From assembly GCA_964393615.1 (NCBI GenBank), contig CAYMUR010000067.1:1-29484 (forward strand): DNA of 29,484 bases. Direction: 5' to 3'. The position numbers were made by a program, and so were the translations under genes. This DNA comes from CAYMUR01 sp964393615 (lineage in GTDB: Bacteria; Planctomycetota; Planctomycetia; Pirellulales; Pirellulaceae). The notes under the pieces were generated by a model. That model saw only the letters and a list, made by a program, of their open reading frames with translations, did not search any database and was not told where the DNA came from. Shown here piece by piece: positions 16,386-24,303 of the stretch (position 1 is the stretch's first letter; the number at the start of each line of letters is the position of its first letter).

Positions 16386-16988
16386 GATAAGCATACATTT
16401 CAACAGAACGTTTTTAGTGGGCTTATTACGTCGAAAACGACGATCCGCATCCTCACACGATTGTTCCTCAACGCGGACCGCCGCGCCTATGTGCGGCAAT
16501 TGGCGGGTGAATTTGGGATTTCACCCGCACTGGTACGGGACAAGTTACAACAATTGCAGCAAGCGGGCCTGCTCTCCAGTGAGCGTGCCGGTCGGCAGGT
16601 ACTCTATCGTGCCAATGTGTCGCATTCTTTGTTCCCCGAACTGCAATCGATGGTTCGTAAATCGTTCGGAATGAATCAGATCCTGGAGAGCATTATTTAT
16701 CGTTTGGGCGATTTGGAGGCGGCGTTTCTACTCGATGATTATGCCGAGGGCAAAGACACAGGTCTGATCGATATATTGCTGGTGGGTGCTATTAATCAGG
16801 AAAATCTTGTCGATTTAGTCGCCAAAACAGAGTCCTACATCGCTCGAAAAATTCGCACGATGACAGTCACTGCCGATCAGTTTGACGAGATGCAACCACT
16901 GTTGGACGATCGGCCCTGCCTCTTGCTCTGGGAACGTCAAGCCAGCGAAAAGAAAAGTACAACGGACGACACCGAGATGAATAGATAA
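16380..16988 (+). CDS. Winged-helix regulator with degenerate nucleotidyltransferase-like domain
   Basis: 202-residue probable transcription regulator. Residues about 18-78 form an ArsR-like winged helix: TTIRILTRLFL, YVRQLAGEFGISPALVRDKL (recognition helix) and GLLSSERAGRQVLYRAN (wing). Residues about 102-175 look like a MNT-type nucleotidyltransferase fold, in which GS and DxD are normally required. Here the region reads LLDDYAEGKDTGLIDILLVG: the GS pair is replaced (D119-D120) and only one Asp of DxD remains (D131). Catalysis is therefore unlikely and a sensor role is more plausible. It lies directly upstream of the Wzm/Wzt exporter genes, has its own promoter with a palindrome, and appears leaderless. 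The regulated genes and ligand are unknown. Confidence 0.8.
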   Translation: MNDKHTFQQNVFSGLITSKTTIRILTRLFLNADRRAYVRQLAGEFGISPALVRDKLQQLQQAGLLSSERAGRQVLYRANVSHSLFPELQSMVRKSFGMNQILESIIYRLGDLEAAFLLDDYAEGKDTGLIDILLVGAINQENLVDLVAKTESYIARKIRTMTVTADQFDEMQPLLDDRPCLLLWERQASEKKSTTDDTEMNR

Positions 16989-17070
16989 GGTGCTGTCGGC
17001 GATTGGCGTGGTCGTGTGCCACCCAGAAGAACGGAGTGCGCGCTGCACACTCTACCTACAAATCAGAGCG

Positions 17071-18024
17071 ATGGCAGGTCATTTATCCTGGAGCATACAG
17101 CACGTGTTCTCAAATCAATCCACTCGATCGAACAAGCCTGTTACTGGTCAGCCAACCCCTTCAGCATTGGTTGTCGGCTCGCTCCCAGAAACAGTTTACA
17201 CCCCTGAATCCGCCCTGAAAAAACCACGCCAACTGGTGCGTGACATGTTACGCGATTTGTACGATTCGCGAGAGTTGGCCTGGCGGCTGTTTGTCAGGGA
17301 CTTGCGCGCCCAGTACCGCCAATCACTGCTCGGTTATGTGTGGTTGTTCTTACCTCCGCTTGCCTCGACCCTGCTGTTTGTTTTTCTGCGGTCACAACAG
17401 ATTATCGAGGTAGGATCTACCCCGATCCCCTATCCGTTGTATGTCTTGACGGGAGTTGTGTTATGGGAAGTGTTTGCTGCATCGATTCACGCGCCGCTTA
17501 AGGTTGTTGGAGGGGCAATCCCAATGCTGTCCAAAATGAACTTTCCCCGTGAATCTTTACTGATGTGCGGCGCTTATCAGGTATTGTTCGGGCTTTGTAT
17601 CAAGTGTTTGCTTCTGGCCGTCGCATTCGTCTGGTTTGGTACGCAAATCACGTCCCTGATTTTTCTTTCGCCGCTAGCCATTCTGGCGCTCATGATATTA
17701 GGATTCTCGCTTGGCCTAATGCTGGTCCCGATTGGCCTTCTCTACCAGGATATCGGACGAGCCATGACAATGGCATTGAGCGCATGGTTCCTCCTGACAC
17801 CGGTCATTTTTCCGCCCCCAACTAATTGGCCCGCATCCATCCTAAGTCACATGAATCCGGTCAGCCCGATGATTGTGACAGCTCGTGAAATGTTGACATC
17901 CGGTGAGCTTTCGATGCAGCCGGCATTCCTGCTTATTACCGGACTATCGTTCATCTTATTATTGTTGGCCTGGGTGTTATATCGGATATCGATGCCACAT
18001 TTAATTGCCCGCATGTCAGCATGA
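17071..18024 (+). CDS. wzm: ABC-2 type polysaccharide exporter permease (Wzm-like)
   Basis: Membrane component of an ABC transporter exporting a finished lipid-linked polysaccharide across the cytoplasmic membrane. With ATG at 17071 the product is about 317 residues, slightly longer than the usual 260-280 because of a polar N-terminal tail. An in-frame GTG at 16990 is possible but only adds polar sequence. Seen: DSRELAWRLFVRDLRAQYRQSLLGYVWLFL, the typical amphipathic entry into helix 1, then about six hydrophobic segments including VLTGVVLWEVF and FLLTPVIFPPP, the latter typical before the last helices. KMNFPRESLL is the conserved cytosolic loop. It is followed 102 nt later by its ATPase partner. 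Acts with Wzt as a 2+2 complex. Confidence 0.88.
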   Translation: MAGHLSWSIQHVFSNQSTRSNKPVTGQPTPSALVVGSLPETVYTPESALKKPRQLVRDMLRDLYDSRELAWRLFVRDLRAQYRQSLLGYVWLFLPPLASTLLFVFLRSQQIIEVGSTPIPYPLYVLTGVVLWEVFAASIHAPLKVVGGAIPMLSKMNFPRESLLMCGAYQVLFGLCIKCLLLAVAFVWFGTQITSLIFLSPLAILALMILGFSLGLMLVPIGLLYQDIGRAMTMALSAWFLLTPVIFPPPTNWPASILSHMNPVSPMIVTAREMLTSGELSMQPAFLLITGLSFILLLLAWVLYRISMPHLIARMSA

Positions 18025-18126
18025 GCACGCATTACGGGTCATCATTCGCAACAAGCATACGAATCTACGACGCTCCCCAACCTGTTCCGTGGCTTCCTGG
18101 TCGTTTGCCAGAAAGAACAATTCCCG

Positions 18127-19395
18127 ATGATGAATGACGACAAGTTAATCAACGTAGAACACGCGGCCAAGAAATATTGCCGCAGTCTCAAACGGTCATT
18201 GTGGTATGGCATCTGTGACATTAGTCAGGAATTTCTAGGCCGGGATGGATCGTACAGCGAATTACGGCAACGCGAATTCTGGGCGGTGAATAATATCTCG
18301 TTCGAGGTTCATCGTGGTGAATGTGTGGGCCTGCTCGGTCGCAATGGCGCAGGCAAGAGCACGGTTCTAAAAATGTTGCATGGCCTGGCCAAACCTGACC
18401 GTGGCAAGATCACAATTCGGGGTCGAATTGGCGCGTTGATTGAATTAGGTACAGGTTTTAACCCAATCCTAACGGGTCGAGAAAATATTTATAACAACGC
18501 AGCCGTACTGGGCATGTCAAAAACAGAAGTCAATTCTCAACTAGATGCCATTATCGACTTTGCGGGAATTGGAGACGCACTGGACACACCAGTCCGAAGC
18601 TACAGTTCCGGCATGAAAGTACGACTAGGGTTTGCCGTGGCCGCACAACTCAATCCAGACGTGTTATTGATAGATGAAGTCCTGGCAGTGGGCGACACGG
18701 AATTTCGGATGAAGTGCATGAACCGCATCAGCCAAATCCTGCCCAGCACATCCATTGTTTTTGTTTCCCACAATTTACCGCACATCTCACGGATTTGTAA
18801 TCGTGTCATCGTGCTGGACCAACAACGCATTTTGACAGACACAACGGATGTTGCCCAAGGTATAGACACCTATCATCAGCTGGCTGATACAATCGCCCGC
18901 GAAGACGTTGTGCTGGGAGCTGAACTGGCAGACATACGACTGCGTGCGGACTCTGTACCCACATGGATCTCTGATTCGGTTTGCCAAGTTCAATATGGTG
19001 ATGACCTGCAGATTCAGCTCAAATTGAATATTTCTAGCGAAGTGAACCATTTTGACGTGCGCATTGTGGTTTCCTGCCAGGAGCTTCCCCTCTTGGATTG
19101 CTTCTCAGGGATGGAGCACCCTCCCATGCTGAACCATCAATCAGGGCACGAACAGATCAACATTCGTATCCCACAAGTTCAACTCAACTCAGGCCATCAC
19201 GCCGTGACGATCATTGTCCGTGATACCGATCGTAACAATTCCATCCTTTGCCGCGCAGCAAATGCGGCCTATTTTCGCGTTCAATCACCATTTACAAGTT
19301 GGTGTAAAACGATCGTGGAAGGAGAGTGGACGCAGCAGCCAGTCGCCAACCTTGCCGCCGTGCAAAATGTAAAACGAGAAGCAGAGCAGAATTAG
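18127..19395 (+). CDS. wzt: ABC polysaccharide exporter ATPase with C-terminal extension (Wzt-like)
   Basis: 422-residue nucleotide-binding subunit pairing with Wzm. Walker A is GRNGAGKST (71-79), the ABC signature YSSGMKVRLG (159-168), Walker B VLLIDE (179-184), followed by VLAVGD, and H215 in VFVSHN is the switch His. GRIGALIELGTGFNPILTGREN is specific to the polysaccharide/teichoic-acid exporter subgroup. Residues about 255-400 are a beta-rich extension (DDLQIQLKLNIS, FDVRIVVS, GHHAVTIIVRD), resembling the Wzt C-terminal carbohydrate-binding domain that recognises the modified glycan end. Two ATGs are adjacent at 18127 and 18130. It ends 3 nt before the first of two sulfotransferases, so modification and export are likely co-expressed. 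Confidence 0.93.
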   Translation: MMNDDKLINVEHAAKKYCRSLKRSLWYGICDISQEFLGRDGSYSELRQREFWAVNNISFEVHRGECVGLLGRNGAGKSTVLKMLHGLAKPDRGKITIRGRIGALIELGTGFNPILTGRENIYNNAAVLGMSKTEVNSQLDAIIDFAGIGDALDTPVRSYSSGMKVRLGFAVAAQLNPDVLLIDEVLAVGDTEFRMKCMNRISQILPSTSIVFVSHNLPHISRICNRVIVLDQQRILTDTTDVAQGIDTYHQLADTIAREDVVLGAELADIRLRADSVPTWISDSVCQVQYGDDLQIQLKLNISSEVNHFDVRIVVSCQELPLLDCFSGMEHPPMLNHQSGHEQINIRIPQVQLNSGHHAVTIIVRDTDRNNSILCRAANAAYFRVQSPFTSWCKTIVEGEWTQQPVANLAAVQNVKREAEQN

Positions 19396-19398
19396 TCG

Positions 19399-20457
19399 AT
19401 GCAAGCCAATATCATTTTTATTGTTAGTTCTGAACGATCCGGGAGTAACTTGCTGCGCAAGATGCTAACCAATCATTCTCGCATCTGTGGCCCCAAGGCC
19501 CCCCATTTATTGAAAACGTTTCAGCAGGGATCACCCTGTCAGGAAGCCTTTCCTAATAAGACATCCCGTCAAACCGTTTTTGAACTCATGAAATCGGTGG
19601 TCAACTGCCGTCTTCATGACTGGCAGTTCCCGCTTGACTTTGTAGCGTTCGAGACAAATTACCGGCCGATCAGTCTCTTGGATTTTTTCAATGGTTTTTA
19701 CCACTCCACTCAAACTGCAAACAAAGCAGATTGGATTGTTTGCAAAGAGAACAATCTATGGGAATTTGTCGCAGAACTACACCGCCGATACCGTCATACT
19801 GCGCGGTGGATTTACCTCTCTCGCGATCCCAGGGACGTCGTTTCGTCATGGATGAATGTTCCCTTTGGTCCAGCCACGGCACGGCACGCCGCCAGAATGT
19901 GGAACGAAGAACAGATACATTGTTTGAAATTGATAGAACAATACGAGCACCAATTTACACAGGTTCATTATGAGAAGCTGATTCAGCATCCCGAAGCAGA
20001 AATGGACAGGATTCTGGGCTTTCTTGGACTGACAGTGGAGCCCAGTTGTGTCCATCCGGAGCGGACACACTGGGGAGAACCAACCACGCGTAATGTGTAC
20101 TGGAAAAATCTCGACCAGCCTGTTCTGCACAATAATTTTGGTAAGTATCGCAAACAGCTTGATGCGGCAACACAATACGTTGTTAGTCGTGAAGTGGCAT
20201 CCACCGCCCATCGTCTGGGTTACCGTGTTCGGCCTCGCAACCTATTTCTTCAAGTCTACCACTGGATGCGATATCTTCTTCAATTTCGCCAGGCACAATC
20301 GGACGTGTGCAAGGTAGAAATCGAAGACAGTTATACATCCACACTGTTCGATGAACGGACACGCTGGGGAGAAAAGGTGCAACGTGAGTTGGCAACATTG
20401 GCAAAATCATCTGTTTCGTTGCCAACCGTTCGAGAAACTGCCGTTAACGGCAAATAA
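19399..20457 (+). CDS. Sulfotransferase family protein
   Basis: 352-residue PAPS-dependent sulfotransferase. The 5'-PSB loop is SSERSGSNLLRKML (about 10-23) and the 3'-PB segment WIYLSRDPRDVVSSW (about 137-151; R142 and S149/S150). HYEKLIQHPEAEMDRILGFLGL is the standard region preceding the C-terminal helices. No signal or membrane helix is evident, so it acts in the cytosol before export. It starts 3 nt after Wzt and lies 16 nt before a second sulfotransferase. This tight linkage suggests that the exported polysaccharide, or its lipid-linked precursor, is sulfated. Position and target sugar are unknown. A short perfect palindrome lies over its last codons (20439-20452). Confidence 0.88.
   Translation: MQANIIFIVSSERSGSNLLRKMLTNHSRICGPKAPHLLKTFQQGSPCQEAFPNKTSRQTVFELMKSVVNCRLHDWQFPLDFVAFETNYRPISLLDFFNGFYHSTQTANKADWIVCKENNLWEFVAELHRRYRHTARWIYLSRDPRDVVSSWMNVPFGPATARHAARMWNEEQIHCLKLIEQYEHQFTQVHYEKLIQHPEAEMDRILGFLGLTVEPSCVHPERTHWGEPTTRNVYWKNLDQPVLHNNFGKYRKQLDAATQYVVSREVASTAHRLGYRVRPRNLFLQVYHWMRYLLQFRQAQSDVCKVEIEDSYTSTLFDERTRWGEKVQRELATLAKSSVSLPTVRETAVNGK
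20439..20452. repeat. Perfect 14-bp palindrome at gene junction
   Basis: TGCCGTTAACGGCA reads the same on both strands. It overlaps the final codons of the first sulfotransferase, 21 nt before the next ATG. It could be a protein site or transient stem, or chance within coding sequence. Confidence 0.35.
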
Positions 20458-20473
20458 CATGCAGTGGTGAATA

Positions 20474-21319
20474 ATGGGTGTTGCGCGTGAAGTCAATCCG
20501 CAAAAGCGAAAGCTGGCCCTATTGAATGGGTTCGACCGCTCCGGAACATCATTTGTGGGTGGCCTACTATCGTTGCATCCGGCTGTGAATTACATGTTCC
20601 AGCCTTTTAGCCGCACCGAGGTACATTTGACTCACAATGATATATGGCAAGTGAATCAGGCTGCCTCTCAGACCAAGCAGTTTCTTTCAGGATTGCTCAA
20701 GGGCCGGATTGATCGTGATTACATTGCTGCCGATTATTGGCAACGATACAGTACGTCGCTTGAGATCCGTTCTGACCGGTTAAACTTGATTAAAGAAACA
20801 AAATGGCATTTTAAGATCGAGTGGTTGCGCTACCATTTTCCCGAGATCCAGGTTTACGGACTTTGGCGCGACCCGCGTGGTATTTTATGTTCACTCGTTC
20901 GTAATAATTTTCATGTAACCTGGTACGGAAACGCCTTTGAGGAAATCGCTAAAACCATTCGTCGTGTTGCTGCCCTGGATGCCTGGCGCCCATTTTTAAC
21001 GCGGAACCTGGACGTGGTATTGAAAATGGCCGTGATCATTGCAGTACGCACTGAAATGATGTGCCAGGCCATTCTGCCAGGGCATTGGCTTGTCTACGAA
21101 AACATCGCATCCGATCCGAACCAGGGATTGAAACCATTGCTGGAACAGGAAGCTTTAGGCGCTTTCGACTTCCGGCCGTTTTACCAAGATGATTTCAACA
21201 TTGTTGGGAAGCGATTTGAGCATGCTGACAAGTGGAAGTCATTTTTTGGCAACCAGGACCGCGCCACGATTGACGCTGTCTTTGCCCCGCTATCCGTACC
21301 GGAGACCGTCACGCCATGA
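20474..21319 (+). CDS. Sulfotransferase family protein
   Basis: 281-residue sulfotransferase, divergent from its upstream neighbour. The 5'-PSB loop is NGFDRSGTSFVGGLL (18-32) and the 3'-PB motif is YGLWRDPRGILCSLVRN (about 128-144; R132, S140). WLVYENIASDPNQGLKPLL is the conserved later segment, where 'YE...' precedes the C-terminal domain. No signal peptide is seen. It overlaps the FemAB/GNAT-like gene by 4 nt (ATGA), so the two are translationally coupled. It is the third sulfotransferase in the window; different sequences suggest different positions or sugars on the same glycan. Confidence 0.85.
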   Translation: MGVAREVNPQKRKLALLNGFDRSGTSFVGGLLSLHPAVNYMFQPFSRTEVHLTHNDIWQVNQAASQTKQFLSGLLKGRIDRDYIAADYWQRYSTSLEIRSDRLNLIKETKWHFKIEWLRYHFPEIQVYGLWRDPRGILCSLVRNNFHVTWYGNAFEEIAKTIRRVAALDAWRPFLTRNLDVVLKMAVIIAVRTEMMCQAILPGHWLVYENIASDPNQGLKPLLEQEALGAFDFRPFYQDDFNIVGKRFEHADKWKSFFGNQDRATIDAVFAPLSVPETVTP

Positions 21320-22254
21320 TTGACGTTCGTCGTTACACACCCGCAGATCAGCAGCGCTGGGATGAATTCGTGGAGAAATCCAAAAACGGTGTCTTCTTAT
21401 TTCAACGTGGATACATGGAATATCACGCTGACCGTTTTACCGACCATTCATTGTTGTTTGAAAAGCAAGGGAAAATATTGGCGGTCTTGCCGGCCAACGA
21501 ACAAGAGGATCGACTGTTCAGCCATGCCGGCTTAACGTTCGGCGGTCTGGTCAGCAGCATGCAATTGAAAACGCCTGCGACACTTGACATTTTTACGTCA
21601 CTCAAAGCATACGGTTGTCGCAATCGGCTGCATACAATTATGTATAAATCGATTCCCCACATTTATCATCGTGTTCCGGCAGAAGAAGATCGCTATGCAC
21701 TGTTTCGTCATGGCGCTCGTCTCTGCCGTCGCGACATATCCTCTGCCCTGTCGATGAACGAGCGACCCGCTTACAGCAAGCTCCGCAAAAGCCATACACG
21801 CCGAGCACAGAACTCCGGCTTGGAAGTCCGGGAAAGCCAGGACTTTTCTGGCTTCATGGAGATTGTCGAGGACAACCTGAAAATTCAGCATGGTGTCACG
21901 CCGACACACTCAGCTGCAGAAATCGCCTGGTTGGCAGGTCAATTCCCCGACAATATTCGATTGTTTGTTGCGCATCAAGGAGCAGCGATCATTGCTGGCG
22001 TGATGATCTACAAAACCGCCACGGTGGTTCATTCGCAATATGTTGCATCGACCCCCGAAGGCCGCAAGCTTGGCGGTGTCGACCGTATATTCGATTTTCT
22101 GCTGAATGAAGTCTACTCCACAGTAGAGTATTTCGATTTCGGAATTTCCACAACCGATCAAGGTCATCAGCTGAACGAAGGGCTAATTCGATACAAAGAA
22201 AGCTATGGTGCCAGGGCAGTCGTTTACGACTGGTACGAATGGAACATTGGTTGA
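21316..22254 (+). CDS. FemAB/GNAT-like acyltransferase
   Basis: 312-residue protein with two GNAT-like halves as in FemAB proteins. Seen: DVRRYTPADQQRWDEFVEKSKNG, VFLFQRGYMEYHADRF, LPANEQEDRLFSHAGLTFGG, a basic linker KLRKSHTRRAQNSGLEV, then IAGVMIYKTATVVHSQYVAS and YFDFGISTTDQGHQLNEGL. FDFG near the end is common in this group. Such proteins often sit next to FdtA-like isomerases and sugar aminotransferases, as here (48 nt before the first cupin). A plausible role is acyl transfer to the amino group of the 3-amino-deoxyhexose, in place of a left-handed-beta-helix FdtC. That role is inference; peptide-bond-forming FemAB activity is an alternative. Confidence 0.72.
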   Translation: MIDVRRYTPADQQRWDEFVEKSKNGVFLFQRGYMEYHADRFTDHSLLFEKQGKILAVLPANEQEDRLFSHAGLTFGGLVSSMQLKTPATLDIFTSLKAYGCRNRLHTIMYKSIPHIYHRVPAEEDRYALFRHGARLCRRDISSALSMNERPAYSKLRKSHTRRAQNSGLEVRESQDFSGFMEIVEDNLKIQHGVTPTHSAAEIAWLAGQFPDNIRLFVAHQGAAIIAGVMIYKTATVVHSQYVASTPEGRKLGGVDRIFDFLLNEVYSTVEYFDFGISTTDQGHQLNEGLIRYKESYGARAVVYDWYEWNIG

Positions 22255-22289
22255 CATACGTGAATTGCAACATGCTTCTGTTTTTCCAA

Positions 22290-22296
22290 AAGGAGG
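22290..22296 (+). promoter_or_regulatory. Strong Shine-Dalgarno for first FdtA-like gene
   Basis: AAGGAGG ends 6 nt before the ATG at 22303, a nearly perfect match to the 16S rRNA 3' end. Most other genes in this run have weak or no such site. It fixes the start of the first cupin. Confidence 0.75.
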
Positions 22297-22302
22297 ATCG
22301 GG

Positions 22303-22734
22303 ATGCGACCGACAAATGAGTCAGGCGTAGATGACTGTCGCCTTTTCGATTTTTCAAAAATTAGCGATCCTCGTGGCAATCTTACAGTGATCGAACCCGG
22401 ACAACCCATACCCTTTGCGATTGAACGAGTCTATTGGGTTTATGATGTTCCCGGGGGCGAGCATCGGGATGGACGAGCATGCCGCACAACCCATGAATGC
22501 TTTGTGTCATTGTCCGGTGCATTGGATGTCACACTAAATGATGGAACGACACAGCGCGTTGTTACATTGAACCGGTCCTTTTGTGGACTATACGTTCCTC
22601 CCATGATCTGGAGACAAATGGAAAATTTTTCCACCAATGCCGTCTGCCTGGTCCTAGCATCAACACCCTATTCAGAAGACGACCATGTACGAGATATCAA
22701 AACATTTCAGCGGGAAAAATCCTCGGCGCTTTGA
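22303..22734 (+). CDS. FdtA/QdtA-like (WxcM-type) cupin with altered active site
   Basis: 143-residue cupin related to dTDP-4-oxo-6-deoxyglucose 3,4-ketoisomerases. Fold landmarks: VYWVYDVPGGE, FVSLSGALDVTLNDG, CGLYVPPMIWRQMENFS and CLVLASTPYSEDDHVRD, all characteristic of the family. The family's HxH active-site motif (normally RGxHAH) is replaced here by RDGRAC (R58, C60), so the usual catalytic His residues are missing. The next gene is a paralogue that keeps HAH. The 3' end overlaps that paralogue by 50 nt. Either this copy is inactive and partners the second (the family is dimeric), or it has another substrate. The gene begins with the strongest Shine-Dalgarno of the cluster. Confidence 0.85.
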   Translation: MRPTNESGVDDCRLFDFSKISDPRGNLTVIEPGQPIPFAIERVYWVYDVPGGEHRDGRACRTTHECFVSLSGALDVTLNDGTTQRVVTLNRSFCGLYVPPMIWRQMENFSTNAVCLVLASTPYSEDDHVRDIKTFQREKSSAL

Positions 22735-23152
22735 TTTGACGAGCGTGACTGATTGTCGCCTGATCGATTTACCTCGCATCACGTCACATCAAGGTAGTCT
22801 GACTGCGGTGGAAAGTAAAACGACCATCCCGTTTGGGATTGCGCGTGTTTACTATTTGTATGACATACCTGGTGGTGCAACGCGCGGAGGCCATGCCCAT
22901 GTGGAGCTGGAACAAGTACTGGTTTCGGTCCTGGGAGCCTGCGAGGTCATACTCGATGATGGAAACAGGTCAAAATCTGTTCGGCTGGATCGGGCATCTT
23001 GTGGACTTTACATCCCCCAAGGCATCTGGCGTGAAATGAAAAATTTTACGTCCGGTGCCGTATGTGTCGTACTGGCTTCCACACCCTACCGCTCAACCGA
23101 TTACATCAGACAATATGCTTCTTTTGTGGAACAGAAACAGCAGGCGACGTAA
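22685..23152 (+). CDS. fdtA: FdtA/QdtA-like sugar 3,4-ketoisomerase (cupin)
   Basis: 155-residue cupin predicted to convert dTDP-4-oxo-6-deoxyglucose into the 3-oxo isomer, galacto (FdtA) or gluco (QdtA). Seen: VYYLYDIPGGATRGGHAHVELEQVLV with HAH at 70-72 (H70, H72), ILDDGNRSKSVRLDRASCGLYIP, and CVVLASTPYRSTDYIRQY. These match the family throughout, including the conserved 'GLYIP..IWREM' segment. ATG at 22685 overlaps the first cupin by 50 nt; a GTG at 22748 in the same frame is an alternative that still keeps the catalytic core. It lies 47 nt before the aminotransferase that would act on its product. FdtA versus QdtA stereochemistry cannot be told by eye. Confidence 0.87.
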   Translation: MYEISKHFSGKNPRRFDLTSVTDCRLIDLPRITSHQGSLTAVESKTTIPFGIARVYYLYDIPGGATRGGHAHVELEQVLVSVLGACEVILDDGNRSKSVRLDRASCGLYIPQGIWREMKNFTSGAVCVVLASTPYRSTDYIRQYASFVEQKQQAT

Positions 23153-23199
23153 GACACTAGCATCGATTGGCATGAAACCCATTCACCGAGGAAAGCAGC

Positions 23200-24303
23200 G
23201 TGACGAACATTGCATTTTGTGATCTGAGTCAACAGCACGCCGAAATCACGACCGAGATCGAAGCCGCGCTGAGCAATGTTCTCGGACATTCTTGGTTCGT
23301 GCTAGGCAAAGAATTGGATGCATTTGAATCAGAATTTGCAGAATATTGTGACGTGAAAGATTGTGTCGGGGTAGGATCGGGTACCGATGCTATTTCTCTG
23401 GCGCTATCCGCCTGTGGAATTGGTCCTGGCGACGAAGTGATCACGGTGGCTCACACTTTCGTTGGTACTGCTATGGCGATTTCCCAAACTGGCGCAACGC
23501 CCGTGTTTGTCGACATCGACGAAAACACTTTCACCATCGACAGCGAAAAAGCGGAGGCTGCCATCACGCAGCGTACGCGAGCTATCGTGCCGGTACATCT
23601 TTACGGCCAATGCAGCAATATGGATGCTCTGTTGGACATTCGAAACAGGCATGGTCTGTACATTGTTGAGGATGCTGCACAAGCACACGGCGCACAGTAT
23701 CGCAGCCAACCGGCAGGAAGCATGGGTGATGTTGGTTGTTTTAGTTTTTATCCGACAAAAAATCTGGGTGCGCTGGGCGATGCGGGTGCCATTGTCACGT
23801 CAAACCCTGACTTGGCAACGCGCTGCCGCCAATTACGAAATTATGGAAAACAGGATAAATATCATCATCATGTCCTGGGAGTGAACAGCCGTCTGGACGA
23901 ATTACAGGCGGCCGTTCTGCGCATCAAGCTACGTTATTTGGACCACTGGAATGCAAGACGGCGCGCTATTGCAGCACGCTATGACAAACTGCTCGCCAAA
24001 GTGCCACAGCTTGTCATTCCTCATGAAGCTGACGGGTGTCGACATATCTACCACATTTATCCGGTACTGGTCACAGAGCGCGATCGAGTCCAACAACATC
24101 TATACCAACAAGGTGTTGAAAGCGGCGTACACTATCCCGTGCCAATACATCTGCAACATTGCTATCAACACCTCGGATACAAATTGGGCGACTTGCCATC
24201 TACAGAACACGTGGCCCAAAGCGAGATCTCGCTACCAATGTTTCCGGGATTGAGCGAAGAGCAAACGAAAAAAGTCGCCAGTGCATTACAGGAAGCGTTG
24301 TAA
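23200..24303 (+). CDS. fdtB: DegT/DnrJ/EryC1-family sugar aminotransferase (FdtB/QdtB-like)
   Basis: 367-residue PLP-dependent enzyme that aminates a nucleotide-linked keto-sugar. GTG at 23200 is the start, supported by GAGGA (23188-23192) 7 nt upstream. Seen: GVGSGTDAISLAL (PLP phosphate region, 57-69), EDAAQAHGA (D158, which contacts the pyridine nitrogen), FSFYPTKNLGALGDAGA with the Schiff-base Lys K187, and NSRLDELQAAVL. Directly downstream of an intact FdtA-like isomerase it should make the dTDP-3-amino-3,6-dideoxyhexose (Fuc3N or Qui3N). It overlaps the next glycosyltransferase by one base (TAATG). Assignment to 3-amination rests on the neighbour, since the family is broad. Confidence 0.92.
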   Translation: MTNIAFCDLSQQHAEITTEIEAALSNVLGHSWFVLGKELDAFESEFAEYCDVKDCVGVGSGTDAISLALSACGIGPGDEVITVAHTFVGTAMAISQTGATPVFVDIDENTFTIDSEKAEAAITQRTRAIVPVHLYGQCSNMDALLDIRNRHGLYIVEDAAQAHGAQYRSQPAGSMGDVGCFSFYPTKNLGALGDAGAIVTSNPDLATRCRQLRNYGKQDKYHHHVLGVNSRLDELQAAVLRIKLRYLDHWNARRRAIAARYDKLLAKVPQLVIPHEADGCRHIYHIYPVLVTERDRVQQHLYQQGVESGVHYPVPIHLQHCYQHLGYKLGDLPSTEHVAQSEISLPMFPGLSEEQTKKVASALQEAL

